This document shows, in pieces, positions 15,379 through 23,163 of a stretch of 44,462 nt of DNA. Source of the stretch: Pseudaestuariivita rosea (GTDB lineage: Bacteria > Pseudomonadota > Alphaproteobacteria > Rhodobacterales > Rhodobacteraceae). The notes under the pieces are model-generated. The model saw nothing but the letters and a program-made list of their open reading frames with translations, did no database searches and was not told where the DNA came from. Location: contig NZ_JACNMP010000028.1 in the NCBI RefSeq assembly GCF_017592335.1, positions 1 through 44,462 of the forward strand. Reading direction: 5' to 3'. A program made the translations under genes and the position numbers. The first letter of the stretch is position 1, and every line of letters begins with the position of its first letter.

Positions 15379-16616
15379 TGTGCGTCTCCTATGACCGGCC
15401 AGGACCGTGAGATGGAGCGCAAGGCATCCACATCATGTTGCGCGTAAATCGTCGTTGTCAGCGGGGAACGGTGACGCAAAACGTCGCCGATCTCGGCCAG
15501 TGATGCTCCCTTTCGCAGCATATCAGTCGCGAGGCTGTGCCTGAGAATGTGGCTACCGACATAGGCTTGTGGAGGACTGATACCGGTTGCGTCATAGGCG
15601 TCGCGCAATATCCAGCGCAGGATTTGGGCATCCTTGAACCGCTTGAATGGCGGTTTCACCGAGACAAACAGGGCACGGTCCGGGCCTCGACGCTCATTCT
15701 TGATGTAATCGACAATCGCTTCGCCGACCTCAGCCGACATTGGCATCCGATCATGCAACTGCTTTTTCCCATGGATCAGGATTTCACCGGCGCGCCAATC
15801 GATGTCGTCGAGCTCGATGGCCGTCACTTCGGGGGCCCTAAGACCAAGCCGCGCAATCAGCATCAACATCGCATAGTTGCGCCGACCGGTTTTCTTGTGA
15901 TCGCGCACCACCTCAATGAGGCGGTTTACTTGCTCTGGCTCCAGATATCGTGGAATGCCTGTCGGCTTTGGCTGTTTTGCCTTCGGCACGGCACTGCTTA
16001 GATTGCGGTCGGTTTTGCCGCTCCAGAACAGGAACTGGAAGAGATTGCGAAGATGTGATGGGCCGGTCTTGTCGCGAGGCGCGTTTTGCGCCTCCCGCAG
16101 GCGGAGAATGAAGCCCGAGATGTCGTCGGGCTTGATGCTATTCAAATCACCCAGATCGGGACCAAACTTCGCGGTCAGGAACCGGTCGTAAAACCGCAGA
16201 CAGTGATAGATGGTGTCTTGGGACAGACCACGTTGGACATGGAGGTAGGTTTCGTATTCCCGTTTCAGAACTGCCCTTGGCGACATGTCGAGCGGCGGCA
16301 TAGGACGCGCAGGGGCAGACGCGTTTTCGATCAGATAGTCCCTGAACCGATTTAGTCGGTACAGGCAGTGCTTCTTGTCCTTCGCCGACGCAGCCTTAAC
16401 GATCGGGGCCGCAAGCTTGTCCATGATTTCATCTGTAAGGTCAGCAGGGCTGAGCTTGAGAGACAACAGCGCTCCCCAGAGCGCCGTAGCATTTGACTTG
16501 TATTTCGCAATGGAGCCTTTGCTATACCCTTCGTCTTCGATGCGTTCGCCAAAGAGCTTCGCATGATTGATCAGGTTTGGCAGAGGTTGGTCTGCGCGAG
16601 ATGGCTTCGTTTTCAT
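15375..16616 (-). CDS. RIT tyrosine recombinase A
   Basis: 413 aa from the ATG at 16616; an ATG two codons earlier is too close to the AAGGAA ribosome-binding site. It is the first and longest gene of the trio. After an extra N-terminal domain (GERIEDEGYSKGSIAKYKSNATALW) comes a core-binding domain (YETYLHVQRGLSQDTIYHCLRFYDRFL) and a catalytic domain with ARLGLRAPEVTAIELDDIDW, HGKKQLHDRMPM, SHILRHSLATDML and HRSPLTTTIYAQHD. The promoter must lie in 16617-16805, shared with the divergent hydrolase gene. Confidence 0.88.
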   Translation of the reverse strand: MKTKPSRADQPLPNLINHAKLFGERIEDEGYSKGSIAKYKSNATALWGALLSLKLSPADLTDEIMDKLAAPIVKAASAKDKKHCLYRLNRFRDYLIENASAPARPMPPLDMSPRAVLKREYETYLHVQRGLSQDTIYHCLRFYDRFLTAKFGPDLGDLNSIKPDDISGFILRLREAQNAPRDKTGPSHLRNLFQFLFWSGKTDRNLSSAVPKAKQPKPTGIPRYLEPEQVNRLIEVVRDHKKTGRRNYAMLMLIARLGLRAPEVTAIELDDIDWRAGEILIHGKKQLHDRMPMSAEVGEAIVDYIKNERRGPDRALFVSVKPPFKRFKDAQILRWILRDAYDATGISPPQAYVGSHILRHSLATDMLRKGASLAEIGDVLRHRSPLTTTIYAQHDVDALRSISRSWPVIGDAQ

Positions 16617-16711
16617 AAGCATTTCCTTCAGTTGATTGAAGGTTGTGCTTATGCCAGATCAGCGAAGCAGACGCTCACTGGGCCAGAGTTGACCGACACA
16701 GTCGGGACGAA

Positions 16712-16744
16712 GCGGACGTTCGCACCGGCGATTTGAACGTCCGC
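16712..16744. promoter_or_regulatory. Inverted repeat between recombinases and serine hydrolase
   Basis: GCGGACGTTC (16712-16721) and GAACGTCCGC (16735-16744) are perfect 10-bp arms separated by 13 bp, in the intergenic region between two divergent genes. A regulator operator is likely; a terminator is not, as no gene ends here. Confidence 0.45.
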
Positions 16745-16805
16745 TCAGGCTTGCATGGGGTCAGACAGTACATCACTATCAATTGTGAATAGTTGGAGAA
16801 AATAA

Positions 16806-17831
16806 ATGAAAGTCAATGCTCTCGTAATGTCAGCCTCCCTATTGGCCGGCCCCTTGCTCGCGGAGGTGCCAGCCCGTGAAGCTCTAGCAGGCGCTCTCGC
16901 GCGCGACCTTCCGGTTGTCGTTGCGTCACGCAGTAGCGCCGGAGACATAGACGTCGAAAGCGCAATCGAAATCGCCGCTCACGGCGCTGACGAAATCGTC
17001 GATATCGGTTCGATAACAAAGACAGTAACAGCGGTGGCCATTCTCCATCTTATCGAAAATCAAGGTGTGACGCTTGAAACAACTATGGCAGAGCTTCTGC
17101 CCAACGTCCCTCAGGACAAGGCACAGATCACGTTGCATGAGCTTTTGACGCACACGTCTGGTATCGTGGAGTCCACGGGCGACGACGGCGAAGCGCTCTC
17201 TCGCTCGGAATTCCTCGAACGCGTGTTTGATGCCCCGTTGGATGCCGCTCCTGGCACGCTCCATTCCTACTCGAATGCAGGCTACTCCATTTTGGCGGCA
17301 ATCATAGAAGTCCAGAGCGGTCAGGAGTATGAAGACTATCTAATTGACCGCGTTTTTCCGGAAGGTTCCTCTGCCATTGGCTACGCACGGGCCTATGATG
17401 CCGAACGAGCGATTACCAGCGAGAGAACGTGGCTCACCGGTTTTCAACGCCGTGGTGTCGCAGATGCAAGTTGGAGATCTTCTGAGCCGGGTTGGAATTT
17501 GATCGGCAATGGCGGCCTTGTGAGTACGGCTGAAGGTTTCCTGGCATTCTGGGCCGCGTTTCTGAACGGCGACATCGTTGATGCGGCCCTAGTAGCAGAA
17601 GCAACCACGCCGCATGTCGACGAGGGTTCCGGAGATACATTCTATGGGTACGGGATAGTCATTGAACCTCTCAATGACGGAACAGAAATGCTCTGGCACG
17701 ATGGCGGCAATGACATTTTCTCTGCGGAGTGGCGTCACCTAACCGGATTAGACGTCACCTTCTTTTCAGCGGGACGTGGCGAAGCGGCTTTCGAAGCGAT
17801 GTCTATGATCCTGACCAGCGCTGAGAATTGA
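16806..17831 (+). CDS. Exported serine hydrolase, class C beta-lactamase / DD-peptidase fold
   Basis: 341 aa with GGAGA 9 nt before the start and a short signal peptide (MKVNALVMSASLLAGPLLAE). The active-site SxxK is S69-I-T-K72 and the second motif is Y155-S-N, both canonical for the PF00144 beta-lactamase family. A third motif, usually KTG or HxG, is represented by LWHDGGND near residue 297. Family members hydrolyse beta-lactams, peptides or small esters; actual beta-lactamase activity cannot be inferred. It is the first passenger gene, divergent from the recombinase operon. Confidence 0.8.
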   Translation: MKVNALVMSASLLAGPLLAEVPAREALAGALARDLPVVVASRSSAGDIDVESAIEIAAHGADEIVDIGSITKTVTAVAILHLIENQGVTLETTMAELLPNVPQDKAQITLHELLTHTSGIVESTGDDGEALSRSEFLERVFDAPLDAAPGTLHSYSNAGYSILAAIIEVQSGQEYEDYLIDRVFPEGSSAIGYARAYDAERAITSERTWLTGFQRRGVADASWRSSEPGWNLIGNGGLVSTAEGFLAFWAAFLNGDIVDAALVAEATTPHVDEGSGDTFYGYGIVIEPLNDGTEMLWHDGGNDIFSAEWRHLTGLDVTFFSAGRGEAAFEAMSMILTSAEN

Positions 17832-18128
17832 AGAAAGTCTTGGTTGATCACCAGTCTCTGAGATTAGAGCCAGGAGAGCAGACGTTCGCGCACCGTGCAG
17901 CCTCGGTCAGTGAGGCCTTACAACTAACCTTGGCTGCAAGGCGTGCACACAGCGGCGGGGTAGGACGAAGCCGACCGTTGATCGAGTATCTCAAATGTCC
18001 GCTCTATGACTAGGAACCCATGACGAGGATTAAATTTGACCAATCATTAGAGATTTAAATAGCGACGCCTATTGCTGAGTATCGAGACAAGTACGTTATG
18101 TGCAATAAGGTACCGATTAAAATAAGTG
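17832..18128. other. Intergenic stretch, nothing recognised
   Basis: About 300 bp between the hydrolase stop and the convergent zinc-ribbon gene. No convincing gene, terminator or repeat; the second half is AT-rich. Confidence 0.5.
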
Positions 18129-18380
18129 CTAGTCTCTCGGTATCCGAAACACTTCCCATTTGATACCACGCTGTTCACCGCATTTCGTACAGCGCGTGCG
18201 CGTCAAAAGATCATTGAGAGAAGTGTTTCGGCCGTAGCGCTTTCTGAGGTTGGCTGGATACAACTCGCCGGAGTGTTTGCAGTTAGCACAAGTCAGCTTG
18301 ATTTCGTGCCAACTTTGCAGGTCACAAAGTGAAAGATCATCACGGGCTGTGTACTCGGGTTGAAGGATATGTCGAGGCAT
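18129..18380 (-). CDS. Small zinc-ribbon protein
   Basis: 83 aa. Two C-x-x-C knuckles, LTCANCKHSGEL near residue 30 and TRCTKCGEQRG near 63, frame a short basic middle part (ANLRKRYGRNTSL), which is a classic zinc ribbon. Similar short proteins are widespread in Rhodobacteraceae but their role is unknown; nucleic-acid binding is plausible. It lies 6 bp behind padR on the same strand and is probably in its transcript. Confidence 0.6.
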   Translation of the reverse strand: MPRHILQPEYTARDDLSLCDLQSWHEIKLTCANCKHSGELYPANLRKRYGRNTSLNDLLTRTRCTKCGEQRGIKWEVFRIPRD

Positions 18381-18386
18381 CTACGT

Positions 18387-18941
18387 TTATCGCTCTATCG
18401 CCGGCTCTCGGCTGACTTCACATATCCATGCTAGTTCAGCCTTCATCAGTGATATTGTCAGGGCGATCGTCTTGGCTCCGACTGCTGCACGCGGGCTATT
18501 CAAGGTCTGGACATAGATGAGGCTTTGTTCTTCTTTTTCCAATTCTTTTATTAGATAGTCTTTGCGTGCTTTGAACATCCGGGCGCGTGTTTCTGCATCG
18601 GTATCAATGGACAGCCCAACCCATGTCGAGAATGGTTGAGGAATTCGGGATTGTGCCCAGGACGGTTTACTGAGCGTTTCTTGAAGAGCGCCGCGTCCAT
18701 CTTCGGTCACGCGGTAGACTGTTTTGCCGCGTGCATCTGGTTGGTTCTTTTTTTTAGCAGGTTCGATCAGTCCGTTCTCTGCAAGTTTCTTGAGCGCGTA
18801 GTAAACTTGGGCTTTTGACACACTGGCCCAGTCCTGCACCTCCTGACGTTCGTATTCCTGACCGACCTCATAGCCGTGCATCTCTTTTTCCAGCAAAAGG
18901 CTGATCACGACGGCGTCAGCGTTCGTAAGTGAGATCGTCAC
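18387..18941 (-). CDS. PadR-family transcriptional regulator
   Basis: 184 aa. The N-terminal winged helix (DAVVISLLLEKEMHGYEVGQEYE, ASVSKAQVYYALKKLAENGLIEP) with the G-Y-E/I turn and the wing KTVYRVTEDGRGAL identify PadR. The C-terminal helices (YLIKELEKEEQSLIYVQTL) form the dimer arm. PadR proteins typically repress a nearby pump or detoxifying enzyme and release DNA on binding a phenolic or drug ligand. Here the natural target is the palindrome at 21628-21674 controlling the MFS operon, but no such site is visible in front of padR itself. Confidence 0.85.
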   Translation of the reverse strand: MTISLTNADAVVISLLLEKEMHGYEVGQEYERQEVQDWASVSKAQVYYALKKLAENGLIEPAKKKNQPDARGKTVYRVTEDGRGALQETLSKPSWAQSRIPQPFSTWVGLSIDTDAETRARMFKARKDYLIKELEKEEQSLIYVQTLNSPRAAVGAKTIALTISLMKAELAWICEVSREPAIER

Positions 18942-19017
18942 GACTCAGGTCCTATTCATTGTGCTTTCATGTTGCATAAGGGGAGGCGCGTACCAAAACA
19001 ATGACTTGGAGGTATAA

Positions 19018-19043
19018 GCAGCGGCGATGATCACCGCCGCTGC
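19018..19043 (-). terminator. GC-rich hairpin after the hydrolase operon
   Basis: GCAGCGGCG (19018-19026) and CGCCGCTGC (19035-19043) form a 9-bp stem with an 8-base loop, 12 bp beyond the stop of the leftward hydrolase gene. The T-run is weak, so termination is plausible rather than certain. Confidence 0.5.
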
Positions 19044-19054
19044 TCTGCATGGGG

Positions 19055-19846
19055 CTATTGCATCAAGATATTGGCAACGTCTTCAGGCTGTTCGAGCATC
19101 GCAAGGTGGCTACCTTCAAACTCAACCGCCTCAATGAACGGTACGCTCTGCGCGAATTGGTAAAACGGTTCAAACGGAGTGTTCTCCCAACGGAACAGAA
19201 CATAGCGTGTGCGGACTTGGGGAGGTTGAGCCGGCACCGTTGCAGCCTCAAAATAGGTCCGCCATGGCTGTGGTGTAAGACGTGGCAAGATCGTTTCAGC
19301 GAAGGCTGCATCAGTGACGCCCAACATCTCCAGTGGGATTGGCGGAATTACTTGATCGTTGTCGCGATTTGCCCCGTAAAGTTGCTCACCCACTGGGCCG
19401 AAGATATCGACAATCGACTGGCCGGGCTGCGGCACAAAGGCATCCAAATAGGTAAGATCAGCAATGCGGTCGCCCATCTCCGCAATCACACCGGTGGCGA
19501 CCATGCCACCATAACTCCAGCCTACGAGATGAACATTTCTAAGATCGTTTGAATCAATGTAGGCGGTGATGTCGGTGATATGCGTGCTGAGATCCGCGCT
19601 GTCTTGCATGACGTGCGCGCGGTTACTGAGGCCCGTTAATGTGGGTGCGTGCACCTCATGACCTGCCGCGCGCAGGATCACTGCGACATCATTCCAAACC
19701 CATCCGCCGAACCACGACCCGTGGATTAGCACAAAGGTTTTGCCGGTTCCGTGGCCGTCTGCGGCCGCCGGGATCGCTGCAAGACCGATTAGGGCTGTTG
19801 CGCCTGCTGCAGCGCCGATCAAGCCGCGTCTTGAGAGTAGTGTCAT
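19055..19846 (-). CDS. Tat-exported alpha/beta hydrolase
   Basis: 263 aa. The N-terminus LLSRRGLIGAAAGATALIGL is a twin-arginine-type signal followed by ending ...PAAADG. The fold shows the oxyanion stretch VLIHGSWFGGWVW, the nucleophile elbow GWSYGGMV (Ser near residue 111), an acid candidate around VRTRYVLFRWENTPF, and the catalytic histidine in FEGSHLAMLEQPED near 247. It resembles small esterases of the salicylate-esterase type that act on aromatic or methyl esters. Last gene of a leftward operon after the MFS pump and the tautomerase-like gene (27 bp gap). Confidence 0.8.
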   Translation of the reverse strand: MTLLSRRGLIGAAAGATALIGLAAIPAAADGHGTGKTFVLIHGSWFGGWVWNDVAVILRAAGHEVHAPTLTGLSNRAHVMQDSADLSTHITDITAYIDSNDLRNVHLVGWSYGGMVATGVIAEMGDRIADLTYLDAFVPQPGQSIVDIFGPVGEQLYGANRDNDQVIPPIPLEMLGVTDAAFAETILPRLTPQPWRTYFEAATVPAQPPQVRTRYVLFRWENTPFEPFYQFAQSVPFIEAVEFEGSHLAMLEQPEDVANILMQ

Positions 19847-19873
19847 AGTTTGTCCTTCATGTTGTTAGGAGTT

Positions 19874-20344
19874 TCAGTGTTGATTTGTTTGCCGTCTGCG
19901 CAAGGCGATCTCACCTTTCGCGACAAACCTTTTGATCTCTTTCCAAGACCAAATTTTACCAGCCGCGCCCCAGTTGTCGCATCCGATCTCGTTGATAATG
20001 CACCAGACATTGAGCGGATTCATCTCAACGTGATCCATGTTGCCACACGCCAAGACGCTCTTCGTGGATTGCTCGATCAGAGCCTCTTTCGCTGCTCGAT
20101 CCAACGCACTGGCCGGTATGAGATAAGACACCCGCACGAGGGCGTCCGCAGTTCTTTGTCCGCCAAGAAACATTGCCTCGACGGGCAGTAGTGAAACCTC
20201 TGCCCGCGTTATTTTCAGTGCTGTTTCTGTGTCCGCCGCCACGCCTTGAGCCTCAAGCAAATGGCCGGTCAACTCAGTCACTAGCGCGTCAACGGACGTT
20301 GGACTTAGTACATCCTTCTGAAATTTGAGCTCAATCAATGGCAT
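19874..20344 (-). CDS. Tautomerase-superfamily-like protein
   Basis: 156 aa beginning MPLIELKFQ, so that after Met removal Pro-1, the catalytic base of 4-oxalocrotonate tautomerases, is free. The beta-alpha-beta pattern (IELKFQKDVLSPTSVDALVTELTGHLLEA, then VSLLPVEAMFLGG) fits one or two tautomerase subdomains. Its length is about twice that of a single 62-residue subunit, so it may be a fused two-domain member. Substrate unknown. It lies between the MFS pump (75 bp gap) and the exported hydrolase on the same strand. Confidence 0.55.
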   Translation of the reverse strand: MPLIELKFQKDVLSPTSVDALVTELTGHLLEAQGVAADTETALKITRAEVSLLPVEAMFLGGQRTADALVRVSYLIPASALDRAAKEALIEQSTKSVLACGNMDHVEMNPLNVWCIINEIGCDNWGAAGKIWSWKEIKRFVAKGEIALRRRQTNQH

Positions 20345-20418
20345 GTCGTGCTACGGTTCCTTCATGTATCTGGAGGTAGGTAATAGGTTCGCGCCTACGC
20401 GAACGTTCCAAGGAAATT

Positions 20419-21609
20419 TCATGTGGCCGCATGTGCGCGCGCTCTGGTGGTTGAGGACGGGATGGCGAGCGCGATAATCAAGGCAAGGCCAAGAAAAGCT
20501 GCGCCTACAACGAATGGGACAGCCATGCCTAGCCCATATGTCGCACCGCCAATCAATGGGCCTATAATCCGACCAAGGGCACCAAGAGCCTGATACAGTC
20601 CAAGCACCTTGCCCTGTGCGGCATCGGGAGTTTCGATCGCTACCAAGGCGGTGCCGACAGGCAAAGCCAAACCGTATCCGACCGAGAAAAAACCGATCAT
20701 AAGCAATTCAGCCGGAACGAACATATCCGCTGGAACGAATGGCATTGCGCACATCGTGACCGCCATCAGACTGAGACCAGCTTTTAACAACGAAGCTTGT
20801 GAGACCTTCGCTGATATCTTGCCAATGAGGCCTTGTACGACGGCCATGACAACCCCAATCAACCCAAAGGCGTAGCCGACCTGCGCGGGTGTCAGACCGA
20901 AGCGGTCCACCCACAGCAATGCGCTGACGACGGTAAGGATCGCAAATCCCACGATGAACACGAAGTAAACTGCGAAAAGCCTTTTTAGCGTTCCCGACGC
21001 TTTAACGACCTCGAAACCATTGAGGTGCGCGGGTTGCTCAGTCCCTTGCGCTTGTTTCGCCCCGATCGTTTCTGGCAATCGGATTGCGGCCAAAACAAAG
21101 TTCAACCAACAAAGGCTCGCCACGAAAAATCCAACAGCAGCGGTGCCGAACTGATCTGTAATAAACCCGCCAAGGGGCGGTCCGAACACAAACCCCATCC
21201 CAAGCGCTGCTCCGATCATACCAAACGCCTTAACGCGGTCCTTTGGTGGTGTGATGTCACTGAGATAGGCCTGTGCGACAGCGAGGTTCGCCGCGCCAAT
21301 ACCAGCGATCACGCGCGAGGCAACCAATAGGGCAAGGCTTTCGACAAACCCGAACAGCAGATAGGCCCCACCATTCAGCGCGATGGTCGCAAGCAAAATC
21401 GGCCTGCGCCCGAACTTATCTGACAGGGAACCAAGGATGGGGCTGAACAAAAACTGCATCGCACTGTAAGACGCAACAATAATGCCAACGAGCATTGCAG
21501 TCGCCCCAATGTTGCGCGCAAATTCGGGCAGCAGAGGGATTATGATTCCGTAACCTAGCAAGTCGATAAAGACCGTCAGGAACAAAATAGATTTTGCCTT
21601 AGAGTGCAT
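20419..21609 (-). CDS. MFS drug efflux pump, TetA-like
   Basis: 396 aa, 12 predicted membrane helices. LFLTVFIDLLGYGIIIPLLP at residues 10-29 is the TM1 signature of the DHA1 tetracycline/multidrug group, and GSLSDKFGRRPILL is motif A between TM2 and TM3. GAALGMGFVFGPPLGGFI in TM5 is the drug/H+ antiporter motif C type. Proton-driven export of a hydrophobic compound is therefore likely; specificity for tetracycline cannot be claimed. First gene of the leftward operon, with its promoter inside the palindromic region at 21628-21674, divergent from the YdeI-like gene. Confidence 0.85.
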   Translation of the reverse strand: MHSKAKSILFLTVFIDLLGYGIIIPLLPEFARNIGATAMLVGIIVASYSAMQFLFSPILGSLSDKFGRRPILLATIALNGGAYLLFGFVESLALLVASRVIAGIGAANLAVAQAYLSDITPPKDRVKAFGMIGAALGMGFVFGPPLGGFITDQFGTAAVGFFVASLCWLNFVLAAIRLPETIGAKQAQGTEQPAHLNGFEVVKASGTLKRLFAVYFVFIVGFAILTVVSALLWVDRFGLTPAQVGYAFGLIGVVMAVVQGLIGKISAKVSQASLLKAGLSLMAVTMCAMPFVPADMFVPAELLMIGFFSVGYGLALPVGTALVAIETPDAAQGKVLGLYQALGALGRIIGPLIGGATYGLGMAVPFVVGAAFLGLALIIALAIPSSTTRARAHAAT

Positions 21610-21627
21610 GATTTACTTCTTTCACAT

Positions 21628-21674
21628 CTATAGTCTTAATTAGACTAAGGTAGTTAGTCTAATTAAGACTATAG
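21628..21674. promoter_or_regulatory. Large palindromic operator between the pump and ydeI-like genes
   Basis: Perfect 21-bp arms (21628-21648 and 21654-21674) surround GGTAG. Each arm is itself a palindrome with core TAGTCTTAATTAGACTA on the left and TAGTCTAATTAAGACTA on the right, so two regulator dimers could bind side by side. It lies 19 bp from the pump start and 33 bp from the divergent gene, overlapping both promoters. Confidence 0.75.
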
Positions 21675-21706
21675 TCTAGGGCAGATTTGGAAAAAGTGAG
21701 GCACAG

Positions 21707-22294
21707 ATGGTCAAGGGCATCCCAACAGAACGGTTTGAACAGGTAGAAGTCACTTCAAAACAAGCACTTCGAGCATGGTTGGAAGACAATCACGCGCAGT
21801 CCGAGAATGTCTGGCTGGTCACCTTCAAGAAGCAGGTGCCAAACAAATACGTCTCAGTCGATGAGATCCTAGATGAAGTGGTCGCTTTTGGTTGGGTCGA
21901 CGGAATCCGGCGCAAATTGAACAATAACCGCACCATGCAAATTATCGGGCCGCGCCGCACTCAGGCTTGGGCGCAAAGCTACAAGGATCGCGCGCAACGC
22001 TTGATCGCAGAAGACCAGATGACCGATGCAGGCTTGCGATCAATAGAAGAGGCCAAAGCCAAAGGGCTTTGGGACTACTGGGCAGATGTGGATGCGCTGA
22101 TTGTGCCCGATGATTTGCAAACTGCATTCGCAGAAAACCCACTGGCGCGAGCGAACTTCGACGCCAGTGCCCCCTCCTATCGGCGAAACCTCCTGCGATG
22201 GGTGAAACTCGCGAAAACACCACCGACACGGTCCAAGCGGATCGGTCAAATCGTCGAGTTCGCAAGAAAAGATGAGAAGATACCGCAGATGTAA
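21707..22294 (+). CDS. YdeI/OmpD-associated family protein
   Basis: 195 aa. The N-terminal domain (LRAWLEDNHAQSENVWLVTFKK, DEILDEVVAFGWVDGIRR) and the basic stretch IGPRRTQAWAQSYKDRAQRLI are characteristic of the YdeI/OmdA bacteriocin-protection family. The C-terminal YRRNLLRWVKLAKTPPTRSKRIGQIVE completes the domain. Members have been linked to resistance to antimicrobial peptides, though the mechanism is not clear. It shares the large operator with the divergent MFS pump, so the two are probably induced together. Confidence 0.75.
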   Translation: MVKGIPTERFEQVEVTSKQALRAWLEDNHAQSENVWLVTFKKQVPNKYVSVDEILDEVVAFGWVDGIRRKLNNNRTMQIIGPRRTQAWAQSYKDRAQRLIAEDQMTDAGLRSIEEAKAKGLWDYWADVDALIVPDDLQTAFAENPLARANFDASAPSYRRNLLRWVKLAKTPPTRSKRIGQIVEFARKDEKIPQM

Positions 22295-22466
22295 CCAGGA
22301 GGCCTTGGCGGTATATCTGATCCCTGAACACCTCAGGTCAATCTGTTTGGTTATATTCTACCTGTTGAAAACCAGACATTCGCTACCGGTGCAGCATCAG
22401 TCGTTTTGGGCTCTGAGTCCGAATTCGCTGCGCTTTGTGTGAATGACCGCTGTTTGGTGTTCACGT
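22295..22466. other. End of the passenger region, nothing recognised
   Basis: Between ydeI-like gene and right terminal repeat. It contains a GAATGACCGCTGTTT motif also seen, degenerate, in other gaps of the window. Confidence 0.4.
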
Positions 22467-22549
22467 ATTATGCCGACACGCCGCACCGAACTTCCCACTG
22501 GGCAACAGGTGGTGATGATCAGCGCGGCATAATCCGAAGATCGGCATTA
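22467..22549. repeat. Right terminal inverted repeat, 83 bp
   Basis: Inverted partner of 13356-13438. Outside it, 26 further bases up to the target duplication contain a perfect palindrome TTATGCCGATGTCGGCATAA (22556-22575) built from the same box as the repeats, so the right end has one extra box pair that the left end lacks. Confidence 0.85.
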
Positions 22550-22581
22550 TGGATTTTATGCCGATGTCGGCATAAGACTCA

Positions 22582-22861
22582 CTGGACAGGGGCGTCGAAG
22601 CGGCTGGACCGTCTCAGCCGGCTCAATGACCGCAAGGCCTATGCGTTCGAGGAACTGGTGGCCGAGATCGGCAATTGCATGCTGTGCGCACAGATCGGGG
22701 TGGAGCCCGAGTTCGGCCAGAGCGCAGCCTATGTCGAAGGATGGCTGGAGGCGATGAAGGAAGACAGCCGCGCGATCTTCCGCGCCGCGTCCGAGGCGCA
22801 GAAGGCCGTGGATTACATCATGGCCCGCACCGCGCAGGCTGACCGGATGGCCGCTGAGTAG
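22582..22861 (+). pseudogene. ardC: ardC antirestriction gene, 3' part
   Basis: The in-frame continuation of the gene cut at 13355. It starts with the rest of the metal motif (H)WTGASKRLDR and includes YAFEELVAEIGNCMLCAQIG, whose glutamate is the third zinc ligand of these zincin-like proteases, and ends at a TAG at 22859-22861. Without its own start it should be silent. The perfect frame and absence of extra stop codons show little decay since insertion of the element. Confidence 0.85.
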
Positions 22862-22885
22862 GAGCCCGCACCGACGAAACGTTCG

Positions 22886-22914
22886 AGGCCCCCGTCAGCA
22901 GGTGGGGGCCTTTT
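22886..22914 (+). terminator. Rho-independent terminator of ardC
   Basis: AGGCCCCC (22886-22893) pairs with GGGGGCCT around a 10-base loop, followed by TTTT, 25 bp beyond the ardC stop. Confidence 0.8.
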
Positions 22915-23163
22915 GCGTTTCCATATTATCCTGGGTGAAGCCGGTTTCAGGGTGACCTGTCGCCGGGCTACCTGGCGGCCACCCGCCGACAGGCCTAGCA
23001 CTTCGCGCGGACGGGCATCAGATGCCCGGAAACGGTCGCATTTGGAAGAGTCGTGCCGACAAAGCTAAGGTTCGTTTCAATGCTAAGGTGACTCTTTTCT
23101 CCCGCATGGCGGATGGCTGAGTCTGCGCATATAGTTCTGCGAAAATTGGAAGGATTTTATACC
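22915..23163. other. Gap before the racemase homologue
   Basis: About 250 bp without a convincing gene; several GC-rich short inverted repeats. The AAGGA that serves the next gene lies at its end. Confidence 0.4.

Larger units (their letters stand above)
13356..22575. mobile_element. 9,220-bp recombinase-in-trio (RIT-like) element with passenger genes
   Basis: Bounded by 83-bp terminal inverted repeats and a GACTCA duplication, it carries three overlapping tyrosine recombinase genes at one end (13439-16616) and a passenger region (16806-22294). Three consecutive, different tyrosine recombinases in one overlapping operon with inverted terminal repeats is the defining layout of RIT elements. 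Described RIT elements are, to my knowledge, usually little more than the three recombinases, so about 6 kb of cargo is notable. The insertion is in the metal-motif codons of ardC. All three recombinases look intact, so it may still be mobile. Confidence 0.85.

Noticed and set aside
16806-17831. Calling the serine hydrolase an antibiotic-resistance beta-lactamase
   Set aside because: S-x-x-K and Y-S-N are shared with peptidases and esterases of PF00144; sequence alone does not show beta-lactam hydrolysis.
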